Positions 9,454-18,172 of a stretch of 64,000 nt of DNA are shown here, in pieces (positions within the stretch are counted from its first letter, which is position 1; the number at the start of each line of letters is the position of its first letter). The stretch is from UBA7330 sp965243485 (GTDB lineage Bacteria; Bacteroidota; Bacteroidia; Cytophagales; Cyclobacteriaceae): positions 124,001-188,000 of the forward strand of contig CBDEVP010000001.1 of assembly GCA_965243485.1 (NCBI GenBank). Direction: 5' to 3'. The notes beneath the pieces are model-generated. The model saw nothing but the letters and a program-made list of their open reading frames with translations, made no database searches and was not told the origin of the DNA. A program made the translations under genes and the position numbers.

Positions 9454-9477
9454 AAAAGTCCCTTGAAAGGGACTTTT
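9454..9477. terminator. intrinsic terminator between trxB and bshB1
   Basis: A perfect 11-bp stem (9454-9464 with 9467-9477) with a 2-base apex, flanked by A-runs on one side and T-runs on the other, so it could end transcription on either strand. It lies just downstream of trxB (minus strand), where a terminator is expected. Confidence 0.8.
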
Positions 9478-9500
9478 GAAAGGTCAAAATATTTATTCTG

Positions 9501-10457
9501 TCAGGCCGTAGCAGCTTCTACTTCCATTTCTTTCTCCGCCAGGAATTTTTCAGCATCAAGTGCCCCCATACATCCCGAACCGGCAGCAGTCACCGCCTGC
9601 CTGTAGATCTTATCCTGGGCATCACCTGTGGCAAAAACACCAGGAATTTTGGTTTTGCTGGTACCCGGAATGGTCTTGATATACCCGGTTTCATCCATGT
9701 CCAGCAGACCTTTAAAAATATCCGTATTTGGTTTGTGTCCAATCGCCACGAAGAAACCCTGAATGTTTAATTCACTTTCCTCATTGGTCTGGTTATTGAT
9801 CACTCTCAACCCTTCCACCTGGTCTTTTCCGATCACCTCTACAGCTTCGGTGTTCCACAGCACTTCAATATTTGGGGCTTTGAATACCCTTTGCTGCATG
9901 ATATTGGAAGCCCTCAGCTCGTCCCTTCTTACCAGCATATATACTTTTTTGGCAAGTTTTGACAGGTAGGTAGCTTCTTCTGCAGCTGTATCACCTCCAC
10001 CGACAACGGCCACATCCTGACCGCGATAGAAAAAGCCATCGCAAACAGCACAGGCTGAAACGCCCATTCCGTTTAACCGCTGCTCACTCTCCAGGCCCAG
10101 CCATTTGGCAGATGCACCTGTCGAGATGATCACCGCCTCCGCTTCTACTGTAGTCTTTTCATCGACGGTAACCTTGTGAGGCCAGCCGGAAAAGTCCACT
10201 CCCGTTACCATTCCATACCTGATATCCGTACCGAATCGTTCTGCCTGCTTTTGAAAATCAACCATCATCTGGGGACCATTGATACCCTCAGGATATCCCG
10301 GATAGTTTTCCACATCGTTAGTCAGCGTAAGCTGTCCGCCGGGTTGCCCGCCCTGGTACAAAACAGGCTTTAGACCTGCTCTTGCAGCATAAATAGCTGC
10401 CGTATAACCGGCAGGACCGGACCCTATGATCAATACTTTTACTTTTTCGTTACTCAT
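9501..10457 (-). CDS. trxB: thioredoxin-disulfide reductase
   Basis: A 318-residue FAD/NADPH flavoprotein that reduces thioredoxin. FAD motif 'IGSGPAGYTAAIYAARAG' at about 10-27, redox centre 'CAVCDG' at about 136-141, NADPH motif 'VVGGGDTAAEEATYLS' at about 151-166, and the C-terminal 'GVFATGDAQDKIYRQAVTA' FAD block. Length and order are those of low-molecular-weight TrxR. The gene stands alone, with a hairpin terminator after its stop. Confidence 0.97.
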   Translation of the reverse strand: MSNEKVKVLIIGSGPAGYTAAIYAARAGLKPVLYQGGQPGGQLTLTNDVENYPGYPEGINGPQMMVDFQKQAERFGTDIRYGMVTGVDFSGWPHKVTVDEKTTVEAEAVIISTGASAKWLGLESEQRLNGMGVSACAVCDGFFYRGQDVAVVGGGDTAAEEATYLSKLAKKVYMLVRRDELRASNIMQQRVFKAPNIEVLWNTEAVEVIGKDQVEGLRVINNQTNEESELNIQGFFVAIGHKPNTDIFKGLLDMDETGYIKTIPGTSKTKIPGVFATGDAQDKIYRQAVTAAGSGCMGALDAEKFLAEKEMEVEAATA

Positions 10458-10549
10458 GAATCGATTATTTCATTACTTGAAATAAAAAACGTAATTATAT
10501 TCCAAATGGATCAAAGATTGAACCATAAACATTCAATATGTCATTTTGA

Positions 10550-11413
10550 CTACCCAAGATACGGCTTCAGGGATTTGCTTCGTGAGGTATACCGCAGTCT
10601 TCTGATCGCTTTTTCCTTTATCTGCCTCACCCTCTCTCGGGTCAGATTGAAGATGGAGCCAATTTCTTCCAGCGTCATGGGTGTGTGATTATTGAGACCA
10701 AAATAATAGGTTACAACATCTGTTTCGCGCTTTGTGAGCGTAGAAAGTGCACTTTGAACCTCCCTTCTTAGTGATTCACGGATCATTTCATCATCGGGGG
10801 CTTTGCCACTGTCATCGACGAGCAGATCCAGCAGGCTATTATCTTCGTCGTCTTTCAGCGGAGAATCGATGGATACCTGCCTGGCTGAAATACGCAGTGA
10901 ATCTAATACTTCCTCCACAGAGACATTTAACTTATCTGCCATTTCGGCAGCCGTGGGTTCACGCTCATATTTTTGTTCCAGCTCGATGAAGGTCCTTTGT
11001 ATCTTACTTACCCAGCCGATCCTGTTGAGAGGTAGCCTGACGATCCGTGAATGCTCCGCAAGTGCCTGCAGAATTGACTGTCTGATCCACCAGACAGCAT
11101 AGGAAATGAATTTAAATCCCCTTGTTTCATCAAACCGCTGCGCCGCTTTGATAAGTCCCAGGTTCCCTTCGCTGATGAGATCAGAGAGCGTCAAACCCTG
11201 GTTTTGGTATTGCTTGGCAACAGAAACCACAAATCTCAGATTAGCCTTGGTAAGTTTTTCGAGTGCAACCTGATCGCCTTCTTTGATCCTCCTGGAAAGC
11301 TCCACCTCCTCTTCCGCAGAGATGAGCTCTACCTTTCCTATCTCATTAAAATACTTATCCAGGGATTCATTTTCCCTGTTAGTAATTTGTTTACTGATCT
11401 TAAGTTGCCGCAT
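10550..11413 (-). CDS. rpoD: housekeeping RNA polymerase sigma factor (RpoD/SigA type)
   Basis: A 287-residue primary sigma factor in the short form typical of Bacteroidota, lacking the long region 1.1. Region 1.2 'LDKYFNEIGKVELISAEEE' (about 19-37), region 2 'SEGNLGLIKAAQRFDETRG' and 'FISYAVWWIRQSI' with the -10 recognising residues, region 3, and region 4 'TLEEIGSIFNLTRERVRQIK' (about 247-266) are all present. It recognises the phylum's TTTG / TAnnTTTG promoters. It follows pnp on the same strand with a 39-base gap. Confidence 0.95.
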   Translation of the reverse strand: MRQLKISKQITNRENESLDKYFNEIGKVELISAEEEVELSRRIKEGDQVALEKLTKANLRFVVSVAKQYQNQGLTLSDLISEGNLGLIKAAQRFDETRGFKFISYAVWWIRQSILQALAEHSRIVRLPLNRIGWVSKIQRTFIELEQKYEREPTAAEMADKLNVSVEEVLDSLRISARQVSIDSPLKDDEDNSLLDLLVDDSGKAPDDEMIRESLRREVQSALSTLTKRETDVVTYYFGLNNHTPMTLEEIGSIFNLTRERVRQIKEKAIRRLRYTSRSKSLKPYLG

Positions 11414-11452
11414 AGTGGAATGAAAAGGATTACCTAATTCATTCCATCTAAT

Positions 11453-13591
11453 TTAGTGAGCTTTGCTCTCCTTTTCAGGCTTCGGCAGTAAAACTTTTCT
11501 GGAAAGTTTGTATTTCCCGGTCTTCTTGTCGATATCGACCAGCTTCACTTTGACTTCTTCCCCTACTTCCAGCACTCCGTCCATGCTCTCAAGTCTTTCC
11601 CATTTGATCTCGGAAATATGAAGTAATCCGTCCTTACCGGGAAGAATTTCGACAAATGCTCCAAATGGCATGATGGCTTTGACCTTACCCTCGTAGATCT
11701 CACCCACTTCAGGCATGGCTGTGATCGCACGGATCCTTCTTACTGCTTCGTCGAGAGACTCTTTGTTTGCAGCAAAGACAGTAACAAGACCTCCCTTGTC
11801 CGTTTCCTCGATGGCTACAGTGGCGCCGGATTCCCGTTGGATCTCCTGTACGATCTTTCCGCCAGGGCCTATCACCGCACCGATCATATCTCTTTCGATC
11901 TGGATCTGTACCAGTCGAGGTGCATTTGGCTTCATCTGCTCTCGAGGTGTCTGGATCGATTTGGCCATCTCTCCAAGGATGTGCTCCCGGCCTCTTTTGG
12001 CCTGATCCAGCGCTTCATTCAGTATGTCGTAAGAAAGACCATCTACTTTAATATCCATCTGACAGGCTGTAATTCCCTTAGAGGTTCCAGTGACTTTAAA
12101 GTCCATGTCGCCCAGGTGATCTTCATCCCCCAGAATGTCCGACAAGATGGCATATTTTCCGGATTTCGCATCGGAGATCATGCCCATGGCAATCCCTGAA
12201 ACCGGTCCTGATACTTTGATACCCGCATCCATGAGCGCAAGAGAGCCTGCACAAACGGTTGCCATAGATGAAGACCCGTTTGACTCAAGAATATCTGATA
12301 CGATCCTTATGGTGTAAGGATTATCTTCCTTAGGAAGGGACTGCTTCAAAGCTCTCATGGCGAGGTTACCATGACCAATCTCTCTCCTGCCGGGTCCGCG
12401 ATTTGGCCGGACCTCACCGGTAGAAAATGCCGGGAAATTATAATGAAGAATAAACTTGTTGTATCCTGAGATCATCGCCCCATCGATCATTTGCTCATCC
12501 AGCTTGGATCCCAGGGTGACCGTGCTCAAAGATTGTGTTTCACCCCTTGTGAAGAGTGCTGAACCATGAGCAGATGGCAGGTAATCTACTTCAGACCAGA
12601 TCGGTCTGATCTCATCCAGTTTTCTGCCATCGATCCGTGCACGCTTTTCCAGTACAAAATTTCTTACTGCGTCTTTTTGTACGTCATGAAAATATTTTTT
12701 TACCAGAAAATCATCCAGCTCTTCAAGCTCTTCCTCGGTATAACCTTCCAGAAACTTATCTTTTATGGCCTGGAAAGCTTCGGACCTGACCTTCTTATCG
12801 GCAATCTGCTGTTCAGCCACTTTGTAGCAGGCATCATAACAGGCGTCGTTGATCTTCTTTTGCAGGGCCTCATCCTTAGGTTCGTGATCATATTCACGTT
12901 TTTCGGTAGCACCTACTTCTTTTGCCAGATCCATCTGTGCCTGGCATTGAATTTTGATCTCTTCATGAGCTTTCTTAATCCCCTCCAGCATATCCGATTC
13001 AGAGACCTCTTTTGATTCACCCTCTACCATCAGGATATTGTCGATGGAACCTGCCACGATTAGGTCCAGCTCCGCTTCTTCCATTTGCTGGCGGGTAGGA
13101 TTAACGATGTATTCGCCATTGAGCTTGATCACCCTGACTTCCGATATAGGTCCCAGGAATGGGATATCCGACACTGCAAGGGCCGATGAAGCCGCTAACG
13201 CCGCCAGTGAATCCGGGGGCACGGTGTCGTCTCCTGAGATCAGTGAAATATTTATTTGTGTATCTGCATGATAGTCGTCGGGGAACAAAGGACGTATGGC
13301 CCTGTCCACCAACCGGCAGATAAGTACTTCATAGTCGCTCAACTTTCCCTCTCTCTTGAGGAATCCGCCGGGGATCTTTCCCGCAGCGGCAAATTTTTCC
13401 TGATAATCTACGGACAAAGGCAAAAAGTCTACGCCTTCTCCTGCTTCTTTATTGGACACTACGGTGGCAAGCAGCATGGTATTTCCCATCCTTACCACTA
13501 CAGATCCATCAGCCTGTCTTGCCAGCTTTCCGGTTTCAATGGAAATCTCTCTTCCATCAGACAGCTGGAATTTCTTTACAATTGGGTTCAT
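11453..13591 (-). CDS. pnp: polyribonucleotide nucleotidyltransferase (PNPase)
   Basis: A 712-residue phosphorolytic 3'-5' exoribonuclease. The first RNase PH-like domain begins with 'FQLSDGREISIETGKLARQ', the helical linker covers roughly 235-300, the second RNase PH domain carries 'GEVRPNRGPGRREIGHGNLA', the KH domain has 'IGPGGK' near residue 571, and the S1 domain starts at 'GEIYEGKVKAIMPFGAFVEI'. Length is normal. It lies between rpsO and rpoD, a conserved arrangement; the rpsO terminator is just upstream, so basal pnp expression may come from its own promoter plus read-through. Confidence 0.97.
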   Translation of the reverse strand: MNPIVKKFQLSDGREISIETGKLARQADGSVVVRMGNTMLLATVVSNKEAGEGVDFLPLSVDYQEKFAAAGKIPGGFLKREGKLSDYEVLICRLVDRAIRPLFPDDYHADTQINISLISGDDTVPPDSLAALAASSALAVSDIPFLGPISEVRVIKLNGEYIVNPTRQQMEEAELDLIVAGSIDNILMVEGESKEVSESDMLEGIKKAHEEIKIQCQAQMDLAKEVGATEKREYDHEPKDEALQKKINDACYDACYKVAEQQIADKKVRSEAFQAIKDKFLEGYTEEELEELDDFLVKKYFHDVQKDAVRNFVLEKRARIDGRKLDEIRPIWSEVDYLPSAHGSALFTRGETQSLSTVTLGSKLDEQMIDGAMISGYNKFILHYNFPAFSTGEVRPNRGPGRREIGHGNLAMRALKQSLPKEDNPYTIRIVSDILESNGSSSMATVCAGSLALMDAGIKVSGPVSGIAMGMISDAKSGKYAILSDILGDEDHLGDMDFKVTGTSKGITACQMDIKVDGLSYDILNEALDQAKRGREHILGEMAKSIQTPREQMKPNAPRLVQIQIERDMIGAVIGPGGKIVQEIQRESGATVAIEETDKGGLVTVFAANKESLDEAVRRIRAITAMPEVGEIYEGKVKAIMPFGAFVEILPGKDGLLHISEIKWERLESMDGVLEVGEEVKVKLVDIDKKTGKYKLSRKVLLPKPEKESKAH

Positions 13592-13639
13592 ATAAATGAA
13601 TTGAAATGAGGTACTGAACCTCAGTTAATAATGATAAAA

Positions 13640-13663
13640 AAGGGAATTCATGTGAATTCCCTT
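13640..13663 (-). terminator. intrinsic terminator after rpsO
   Basis: An 11-bp perfect stem (13640-13650 with 13653-13663) followed on the minus strand by six T residues. It sits 16 bases after the rpsO stop, so it ends or attenuates rpsO transcription before pnp. Confidence 0.85.
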
Positions 13664-13679
13664 CATCTAAATCTTTGAA

Positions 13680-13949
13680 TTACTTACGGATGTTTAATTC
13701 TGTAAGAATGCTTCTGTACCGCCCGATATCATTTTTCTGCAGATAATCGAGTAGTCTTCTCCTTTTACCAACCAACCTCAGCAAACCAAGTCGGGATGAA
13801 TGATCTTTCTTATTGTCTTTCAAATGCGAGGTGAGATGATTGATGCGGTATGTAAAAAGGGCAATTTGAGACTCGGCTGACGCTGTGTCAGTCTTACTCT
13901 TACCATTCTTACTGAAAATTTCTTCTTTCTTTTCCTTGGCTAAATACAT
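13680..13949 (-). CDS. rpsO: ribosomal protein S15
   Basis: An 89-residue 30S protein that binds 16S rRNA early in central-domain assembly. The conserved core 'DTASAESQIALFTYRINHLT', 'HLKDNKKDHSSRLGLLRLVG' and 'KRRRLLDYLQ' is intact, and the length is exactly that of the family. It precedes pnp, separated by a strong terminator hairpin. Confidence 0.97.
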   Translation of the reverse strand: MYLAKEKKEEIFSKNGKSKTDTASAESQIALFTYRINHLTSHLKDNKKDHSSRLGLLRLVGKRRRLLDYLQKNDIGRYRSILTELNIRK

Positions 13950-14016
13950 CTTCTGTTTCTTATTCGCTTTTTATCGAAGCGCAAATTTAGATGGAACCGG
14001 TATGAAAAGCAATTAA

Positions 14017-15702
14017 TTACCTCACTAACTTCTTTGAAAAGCGGGCAATCATTTTTTCCATCCAGATAGCATAGACGTCCGAATCAAACAACCGGGCGTC
14101 GATCCTTGCCTGCCTGAGGAAGAATAATCCGATGGGAAACAGTATGATATCCGCTGTCCAGACGGCCACTAAGGGGTCCATAAGCCCTTCTTTGGCCCAT
14201 TTCTCAGTCATGATGGTCAGCACGTAGTATATAATGAAGAAAAAGATGGAGATGAGTACCGGCACCCCAAGTCCGCCCTTTTTGATGATAGCCCCAAGGG
14301 GAGCTCCGATCAGAAACATCACAATGCACGCTACCGCCTGACTGTATTTCTTATACTTTTCAATCTCATATTTGTAGATATCGTGCTCCATCATATCTAC
14401 CCGGGTAGCCATGGATGATAAGTTTACTTTGATCCTCTGGGCTGCATTTTTTGCCGCGAGTACTACCTGGTTCTGTCTATCTGCCATTTTTGAGCTTAGA
14501 AAGTCCCACGATAAGGTATCGATCAATACGGTTTCCTTTTCCTCAGCTACCTTTTTGCTTTCTGTGACCATCTCAGGTTCCAGCTGCGGGCTACGCTCCA
14601 GCGCATTGATCTGTTCGTCCATGAGCCTTCGGCCAATGGATTGGCTTTCGGTAATTTGCTCCTCACGCGTGCTTTCGATGCTATCCTCCTCTTCCTCGAT
14701 GCGCAGCCGCTCAGCCTCATCTTCCCGCAAAGTTTCAGGATCCATGCGAAGTTTTTGTATGGAGTCCTCAGAGATCTTCCAGTGATCAATGATCATGTCC
14801 AGTTTATCGTCCATGTGATAATAGAAGCCGCCTCTTTGTTTCACAAATTCGTACTTCGAACTGATGATCGATCCGTTGAGCGAATCGATATAATCCGTCA
14901 GTTCTGCAATATTCTTCATCTGCCTGTTGTTTTGGAACAGCTCTTCCTTGGTTCTCTTAAGATCGAATGAAGACAAATTGAAGACAATGTCCATCCGGTT
15001 AAAGTTGGTCCTGGTCAGCCGGTTAAGCTCCCGTGCCCGCCGGTTGTCCTCATCGTAGTAGTAATTGCCATCATACAGCTCCAGTTTCAGGTACCGGTCA
15101 TTGTAAAGCGTATACATCTTACTGGAATCGGCCAGAATTACGGTATTGTTGCCGATCCCTTCGGTGTGGTCATAGATGATCACATCTTTGAGTGTGGTAT
15201 TATCAGAGAGCTTTTCTTTCGCTTTGATGCTGTAATCCGGGATGCCACTGTAAAAAACACCTTCTTTAATGTCCAGCCCCGGTTTTTTCTTTTTGATGTC
15301 ATAGAGTAAACTAAAAGCCTTGAGGTTAGAGGAGGGAACCACATGATTATTGAATAAAAAGGCCCCATAAGAAAGGAAAACAACGAAAATGAAAACGGGC
15401 AGAAGAACACGGACAAGGGAAAGGCCGGCACTTTTAATGGCCGTCAGCTCAAAATGCTCACCCAGTGCGCCGAAGGTCATCAGCGATGAAACGAGGACGC
15501 CAAGGGGCAGGGCAACCTGCAGCATATTCAGGCTGAAATAGAAAATCAGCTCAGCAAAGACCATAAAACCGAGATCCTTACCCACAAAGTCATCGAAGTA
15601 CTTCAGCATGTACTGGATCAGCAGGATGAATGTCGCCAGTGCTGTGGTAAGTAAAAACGGACCAATAAAGGCCTTGATGATCAGCTTATCAAGCTTCCGC
15701 AT
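14017..15702 (-). CDS. LptF/LptG family LPS-export permease
   Basis: A 561-residue inner-membrane protein of the YjgP/YjgQ family, part of the Lpt ABC transporter that extracts lipopolysaccharide. N-terminal helices (about 12-35, 50-85, 95-120) include 'LGVLVSSLMTFGALGEHFELTAIKSAG'-type sequence (seen in pieces at about 81-107). A long periplasmic jelly-roll region follows, then C-terminal helices from 'QAVACIVMFLIGAPLGAIIK' (about 445). The middle carries an extra acidic, coiled-coil-like insertion of about 90 residues (about 300-390, rich in Glu, Arg and Ser), making it longer than E. coli LptF/G (about 360). Whether it acts as LptF or LptG cannot be told. Confidence 0.88.
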   Translation of the reverse strand: MRKLDKLIIKAFIGPFLLTTALATFILLIQYMLKYFDDFVGKDLGFMVFAELIFYFSLNMLQVALPLGVLVSSLMTFGALGEHFELTAIKSAGLSLVRVLLPVFIFVVFLSYGAFLFNNHVVPSSNLKAFSLLYDIKKKKPGLDIKEGVFYSGIPDYSIKAKEKLSDNTTLKDVIIYDHTEGIGNNTVILADSSKMYTLYNDRYLKLELYDGNYYYDEDNRRARELNRLTRTNFNRMDIVFNLSSFDLKRTKEELFQNNRQMKNIAELTDYIDSLNGSIISSKYEFVKQRGGFYYHMDDKLDMIIDHWKISEDSIQKLRMDPETLREDEAERLRIEEEEDSIESTREEQITESQSIGRRLMDEQINALERSPQLEPEMVTESKKVAEEKETVLIDTLSWDFLSSKMADRQNQVVLAAKNAAQRIKVNLSSMATRVDMMEHDIYKYEIEKYKKYSQAVACIVMFLIGAPLGAIIKKGGLGVPVLISIFFFIIYYVLTIMTEKWAKEGLMDPLVAVWTADIILFPIGLFFLRQARIDARLFDSDVYAIWMEKMIARFSKKLVR

Positions 15703-15755
15703 AATGACCGCAAAATTGTCATAAATTATTAACGTGGACCAGGCCTAAATGGTGC

Positions 15756-16139
15756 TTATCCTCCTACAATCTCTTTAAGATCGTGTACGAGCGAATCGTA
15801 GAGCTCCTGACTTTCCTCATTGTCAATGTCAGAATAGTCGGTAATTCTGAGAAATGTTTCCTGCGTGAGCTCATTCATGTCTATGCGAAATTCGACATAG
15901 GCCGGGTCATCGTCTTCGGGATCGACAAATTCAAATTTTACGTGGGAATTAGCCCGGCTGTTGACCAGTTTGGCTCTATTTTCATCACCATCCCAGATGA
16001 AGGTAAAGACCTTATCTTCGTCAATATTTACATCGTCGGCAAACCACTGGGCCAACCCGGAAGCCGTACTTATGTAAGGGTACAACATTTTTTTTGATGC
16101 GTTGATGCCATACTCTCCGACAAACTTCTCTTTAGCCAT
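15756..16139 (-). CDS. START-like (SRPBCC) domain protein
   Basis: A 127-residue single-domain protein: 'YGINASKKMLYPYISTASGLAQWFADDV' type opening (about 10-37), 'FTFIWDGDENRAKLV' and 'HVKFEF' strands, and a C-terminal helix 'ESQELYDSLVHDLKEIVGG'. This matches the small Bacteroidota START-like/AHSA1-related group, a helix-grip fold that binds hydrophobic ligands. The ligand is unknown. It is transcribed alone and lies between the Lpt permease and tRNA-Met. Confidence 0.8.
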   Translation of the reverse strand: MAKEKFVGEYGINASKKMLYPYISTASGLAQWFADDVNIDEDKVFTFIWDGDENRAKLVNSRANSHVKFEFVDPEDDDPAYVEFRIDMNELTQETFLRITDYSDIDNEESQELYDSLVHDLKEIVGG

Positions 16140-16278
16140 TTCTTTAATGGAATTTCTTCTAATGTATAAAAAATTTTGAAATGCGGAGGGATTGATACCT
16201 AAAAAAGAAACAGTTTCTTAGATTTGCACTCCTTTTTGGCGTTGAGGTCATCGACTGAGGGATCAAAAATGGTATGAT

Positions 16279-16371
16279 GTGAGGTAGCCCGCCACGGCGG
16301 GCAGGCTCAGGTTAGAGCATCGGATCGGCACGGATAGTGTCATAGCCCGGAGGTCGGGAGGCTCGGATGCT
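16279..16371 (+). pseudogene. disrupted tRNA-Met copy (tRNA pseudogene)
   Basis: About 22 bases before the functional tRNA-Met is a degenerate copy in the same orientation. In order it keeps GAGGTAGC, CTCAGGTTAGAGCATCGGAT, TCATAGCCCGGAGGTCGGG and CTCGGATGCT, which align with the functional gene. Two insertions break it: about 17 bases containing a perfect palindrome between the 5' acceptor/D arm and the D loop, and about 14 bases just before the anticodon. The T arm is also eroded. It cannot fold as a normal tRNA. Confidence 0.7.
16287..16302. repeat. perfect 7-bp palindrome inserted in the tRNA copy
   Basis: GCCCGCC at 16287-16293 and GGCGGGC at 16296-16302 form a 7-bp G+C-only stem with a 2-base spacer. 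It is inside the broken tRNA-Met copy and resembles the G+C-rich block at 6.61 kb. A small REP-like dispersed element is the likeliest explanation. Confidence 0.5.
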
Positions 16372-16392
16372 AAAAGTAGTGAAATAGTGAAT

Positions 16393-16466
16393 GGCGAGGT
16401 AGCTCAGATGGTTAGAGCGTCGGATTCATAACCCGGAGGTCGGGGGTTCGATTCCCCCCTTCGCTA
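16393..16466 (+). tRNA. tRNA-Met (CAT anticodon)
   Basis: A 74-base cloverleaf: acceptor GGCGAGG with CTTCGCT (7 pairs, two of them G-U), D arm GCTC..GAGC, anticodon loop TTCATAA with anticodon CAT, T arm GGGGG TTCGATT CCCCC, and discriminator A. CCA is not encoded. There is an A-C mismatch at the loop-closing pair of the anticodon stem. It resembles an elongator methionine tRNA, although a CAT anticodon could also be tRNA-Ile2 after lysidine modification. It marks the left edge of the accessory island. Confidence 0.93.
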
Positions 16467-16477
16467 CTCTGAAAATC

Positions 16478-16508
16478 AGGCAGTTACACAAAAGTAACTG
16501 CCTTTTTT
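16478..16508 (+). terminator. intrinsic terminator after tRNA-Met
   Basis: A perfect 10-bp stem (16478-16487 with 16494-16503) with a 6-base loop, followed by a run of six T residues. It lies 11 bases after the tRNA. Confidence 0.9.
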
Positions 16509-16510
16509 AT

Positions 16511-17123
16511 TTTACTGGTTAAACAATGGTTAAACATCTATCCCTTTTCCCTGCTTATACAGTATCATTTTAAAATCTATTTGATATTCCATGTTGCAAT
16601 TAACCGGTTGTTAATGTTTGAGGCGGAATCGACTTATCAAATGGATCCGATAATTGATTAAATTCATTTATAGCCCAAACTGGTGGATTGGAATTAAGAA
16701 TCCCAGGTGGGTAAGTTCTCAAACGGATCTGACAGATAATGGAGGTTTATGGGATTTAAAATAGCCCATTCATGAAATTAGATCAATCATTTTACAATTA
16801 ATTGATCCATCATATATGCTTCGGGGTTTTTATCCAGGAACAGCATTCCTTCAAATCGCATGATGGGTATTGTAGAACTCCTTCCAAAATTCCACTTTGG
16901 TATTGATGATCTTCATTTAAAAGAACAGATGCTGTCTGTAAGTTTTACTAGCGGCGATAAATGATCCCTCCGACATTACTTCTACGAATAATAATTCAGG
17001 TTCGAAAAAGTGGATATGACTCTATTTAACTTTCTATAATTCTCACATACTGTTCCAATTATAATAAACAGTTGCAATTCAATAAATTTTATTTATTTTG
17101 GATTATTACTAAACCCGAGAATT
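16511..17123. other. gene-free left margin of the accessory island
   Basis: About 610 A+T-rich bases with no ORF that I can support on either strand and no clear repeat of the tRNA 3' end. It begins just after the tRNA terminator and contains the local duplication GGTTAAACAATGGTTAAAC. It may be the remains of an integration boundary, but no integrase or att duplication was recognised. Confidence 0.5.
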
Positions 17124-17459
17124 ATGTCTGAAAAAAAGAAAGCTAAGATCTCCAAAGAGACCCAGATGACTTTTCCAAAAAGGTTCTCATTTAAAATGAC
17201 AGAGTTGATTACTATAGGCTCAGCTATCTTTTATACCGGGATAGGAATTGCAGGATATAATTACTTACGTGCAGACCTTGATGAAATGAAGGTTTCTACA
17301 AAAGAATATTTACGTCGAGTTGATATACTTGAGCATCAAGTAGATAAAAATGGAACCTACCTTGAGGGTTTAAAAGGCTATGATATAGCTGGTAATCTTG
17401 AATCTTTAAAGATTAATTATACAGAGGTGAAGACCCGTCTCGAGTACTGTTGCAAATGA
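17124..17459 (+). CDS. small single-pass membrane protein with coiled coil
   Basis: An unrecognised 111-residue protein. A Lys-rich cytoplasmic start (residues 1-30) precedes one hydrophobic segment, 'ELITIGSAIFYTGIGIAGY' (about 29-47). The rest (about 50-108) is a charged helical region with heptad-like spacing, probably a coiled coil, ending in CC. The predicted topology is N-in with the coiled coil outside. Its stop overlaps the ATG of the next gene (ATGA), so the two are translationally coupled and probably act together. No family could be named. Confidence 0.7.
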   Translation: MSEKKKAKISKETQMTFPKRFSFKMTELITIGSAIFYTGIGIAGYNYLRADLDEMKVSTKEYLRRVDILEHQVDKNGTYLEGLKGYDIAGNLESLKINYTEVKTRLEYCCK

Positions 17460-18172
17460 GCAAGAGGACCACTATTATAGTAACTATTTTATTTGCAATC
17501 GTTCCTGTATTGTTGATTCACTTAGCTTATGAGATTAAAAACCTTAAGACAACACGGGAAATCATATTTCAGAAAACAGATACTATTGCTCTGAAGATAG
17601 ATTCAATTTCAAGAATTATCGAAAATTTGCACAAAGCATTTATCGATAGTACAATAGTGACTTCAAACGGGGAAGTGACTAAAATGAAGAAATTAGATGA
17701 TGTTGCTTCTGCTACTATCCTTTACAAAGATAGTGTTATCTCTACCTCCAAAGATGATTCTTCATACCAGACCCTTAAAGATTCAATTGGATCGCTGAAC
17801 CAAATCGGACAAAAAATTAAGATCGACAGTTATATACCCGATTATTTACACAAGCCTTTGAACGATTCTATACCATTGGAAAAAGACAGTCTTATTGAGA
17901 CTGTGAAAAGAGGGGGGCATATGCTCGAAATTCGTAAGGGAATTTTCATTGCTGCAAATCGTTTTGCAAAGTTTGACCATGCAGAAGAACGTTCTGACCA
18001 GTTATTTAACAGAGGATTTCATTCTGTCAAAGTAAATTATGTAACAGAAAAAGAAGCTTACTATGTTACCTTGTTTGATGTGAAGGATCTCACCACTGCA
18101 AGAAGCGAACTTAATCGTATCAAGCAAATGGATGGGTTGAAAAATGTTTGGATTGTGGTGGCAAAAGATTAG
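17456..18172 (+). CDS. membrane-anchored protein with C-terminal SPOR-like domain
   Basis: A 238-residue protein starting at ATG 17456, inside an ATGA overlap with the upstream gene; a TTG two codons earlier is less likely. One N-terminal hydrophobic anchor (about 5-25) is followed by an extended Ser/Asp-rich region (25-150). The end (about 160-238) looks like a SPOR fold: a conserved 'HSVKVNYVTEKEAYYVTLFD' strand pair and a closing 'LKNVWIVVAK' strand. SPOR domains bind denuded peptidoglycan at division sites. That similarity is by pattern only. Pairing with the coiled-coil membrane protein suggests an envelope function. Confidence 0.65.
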   Translation: MSKRTTIIVTILFAIVPVLLIHLAYEIKNLKTTREIIFQKTDTIALKIDSISRIIENLHKAFIDSTIVTSNGEVTKMKKLDDVASATILYKDSVISTSKDDSSYQTLKDSIGSLNQIGQKIKIDSYIPDYLHKPLNDSIPLEKDSLIETVKRGGHMLEIRKGIFIAANRFAKFDHAEERSDQLFNRGFHSVKVNYVTEKEAYYVTLFDVKDLTTARSELNRIKQMDGLKNVWIVVAKD

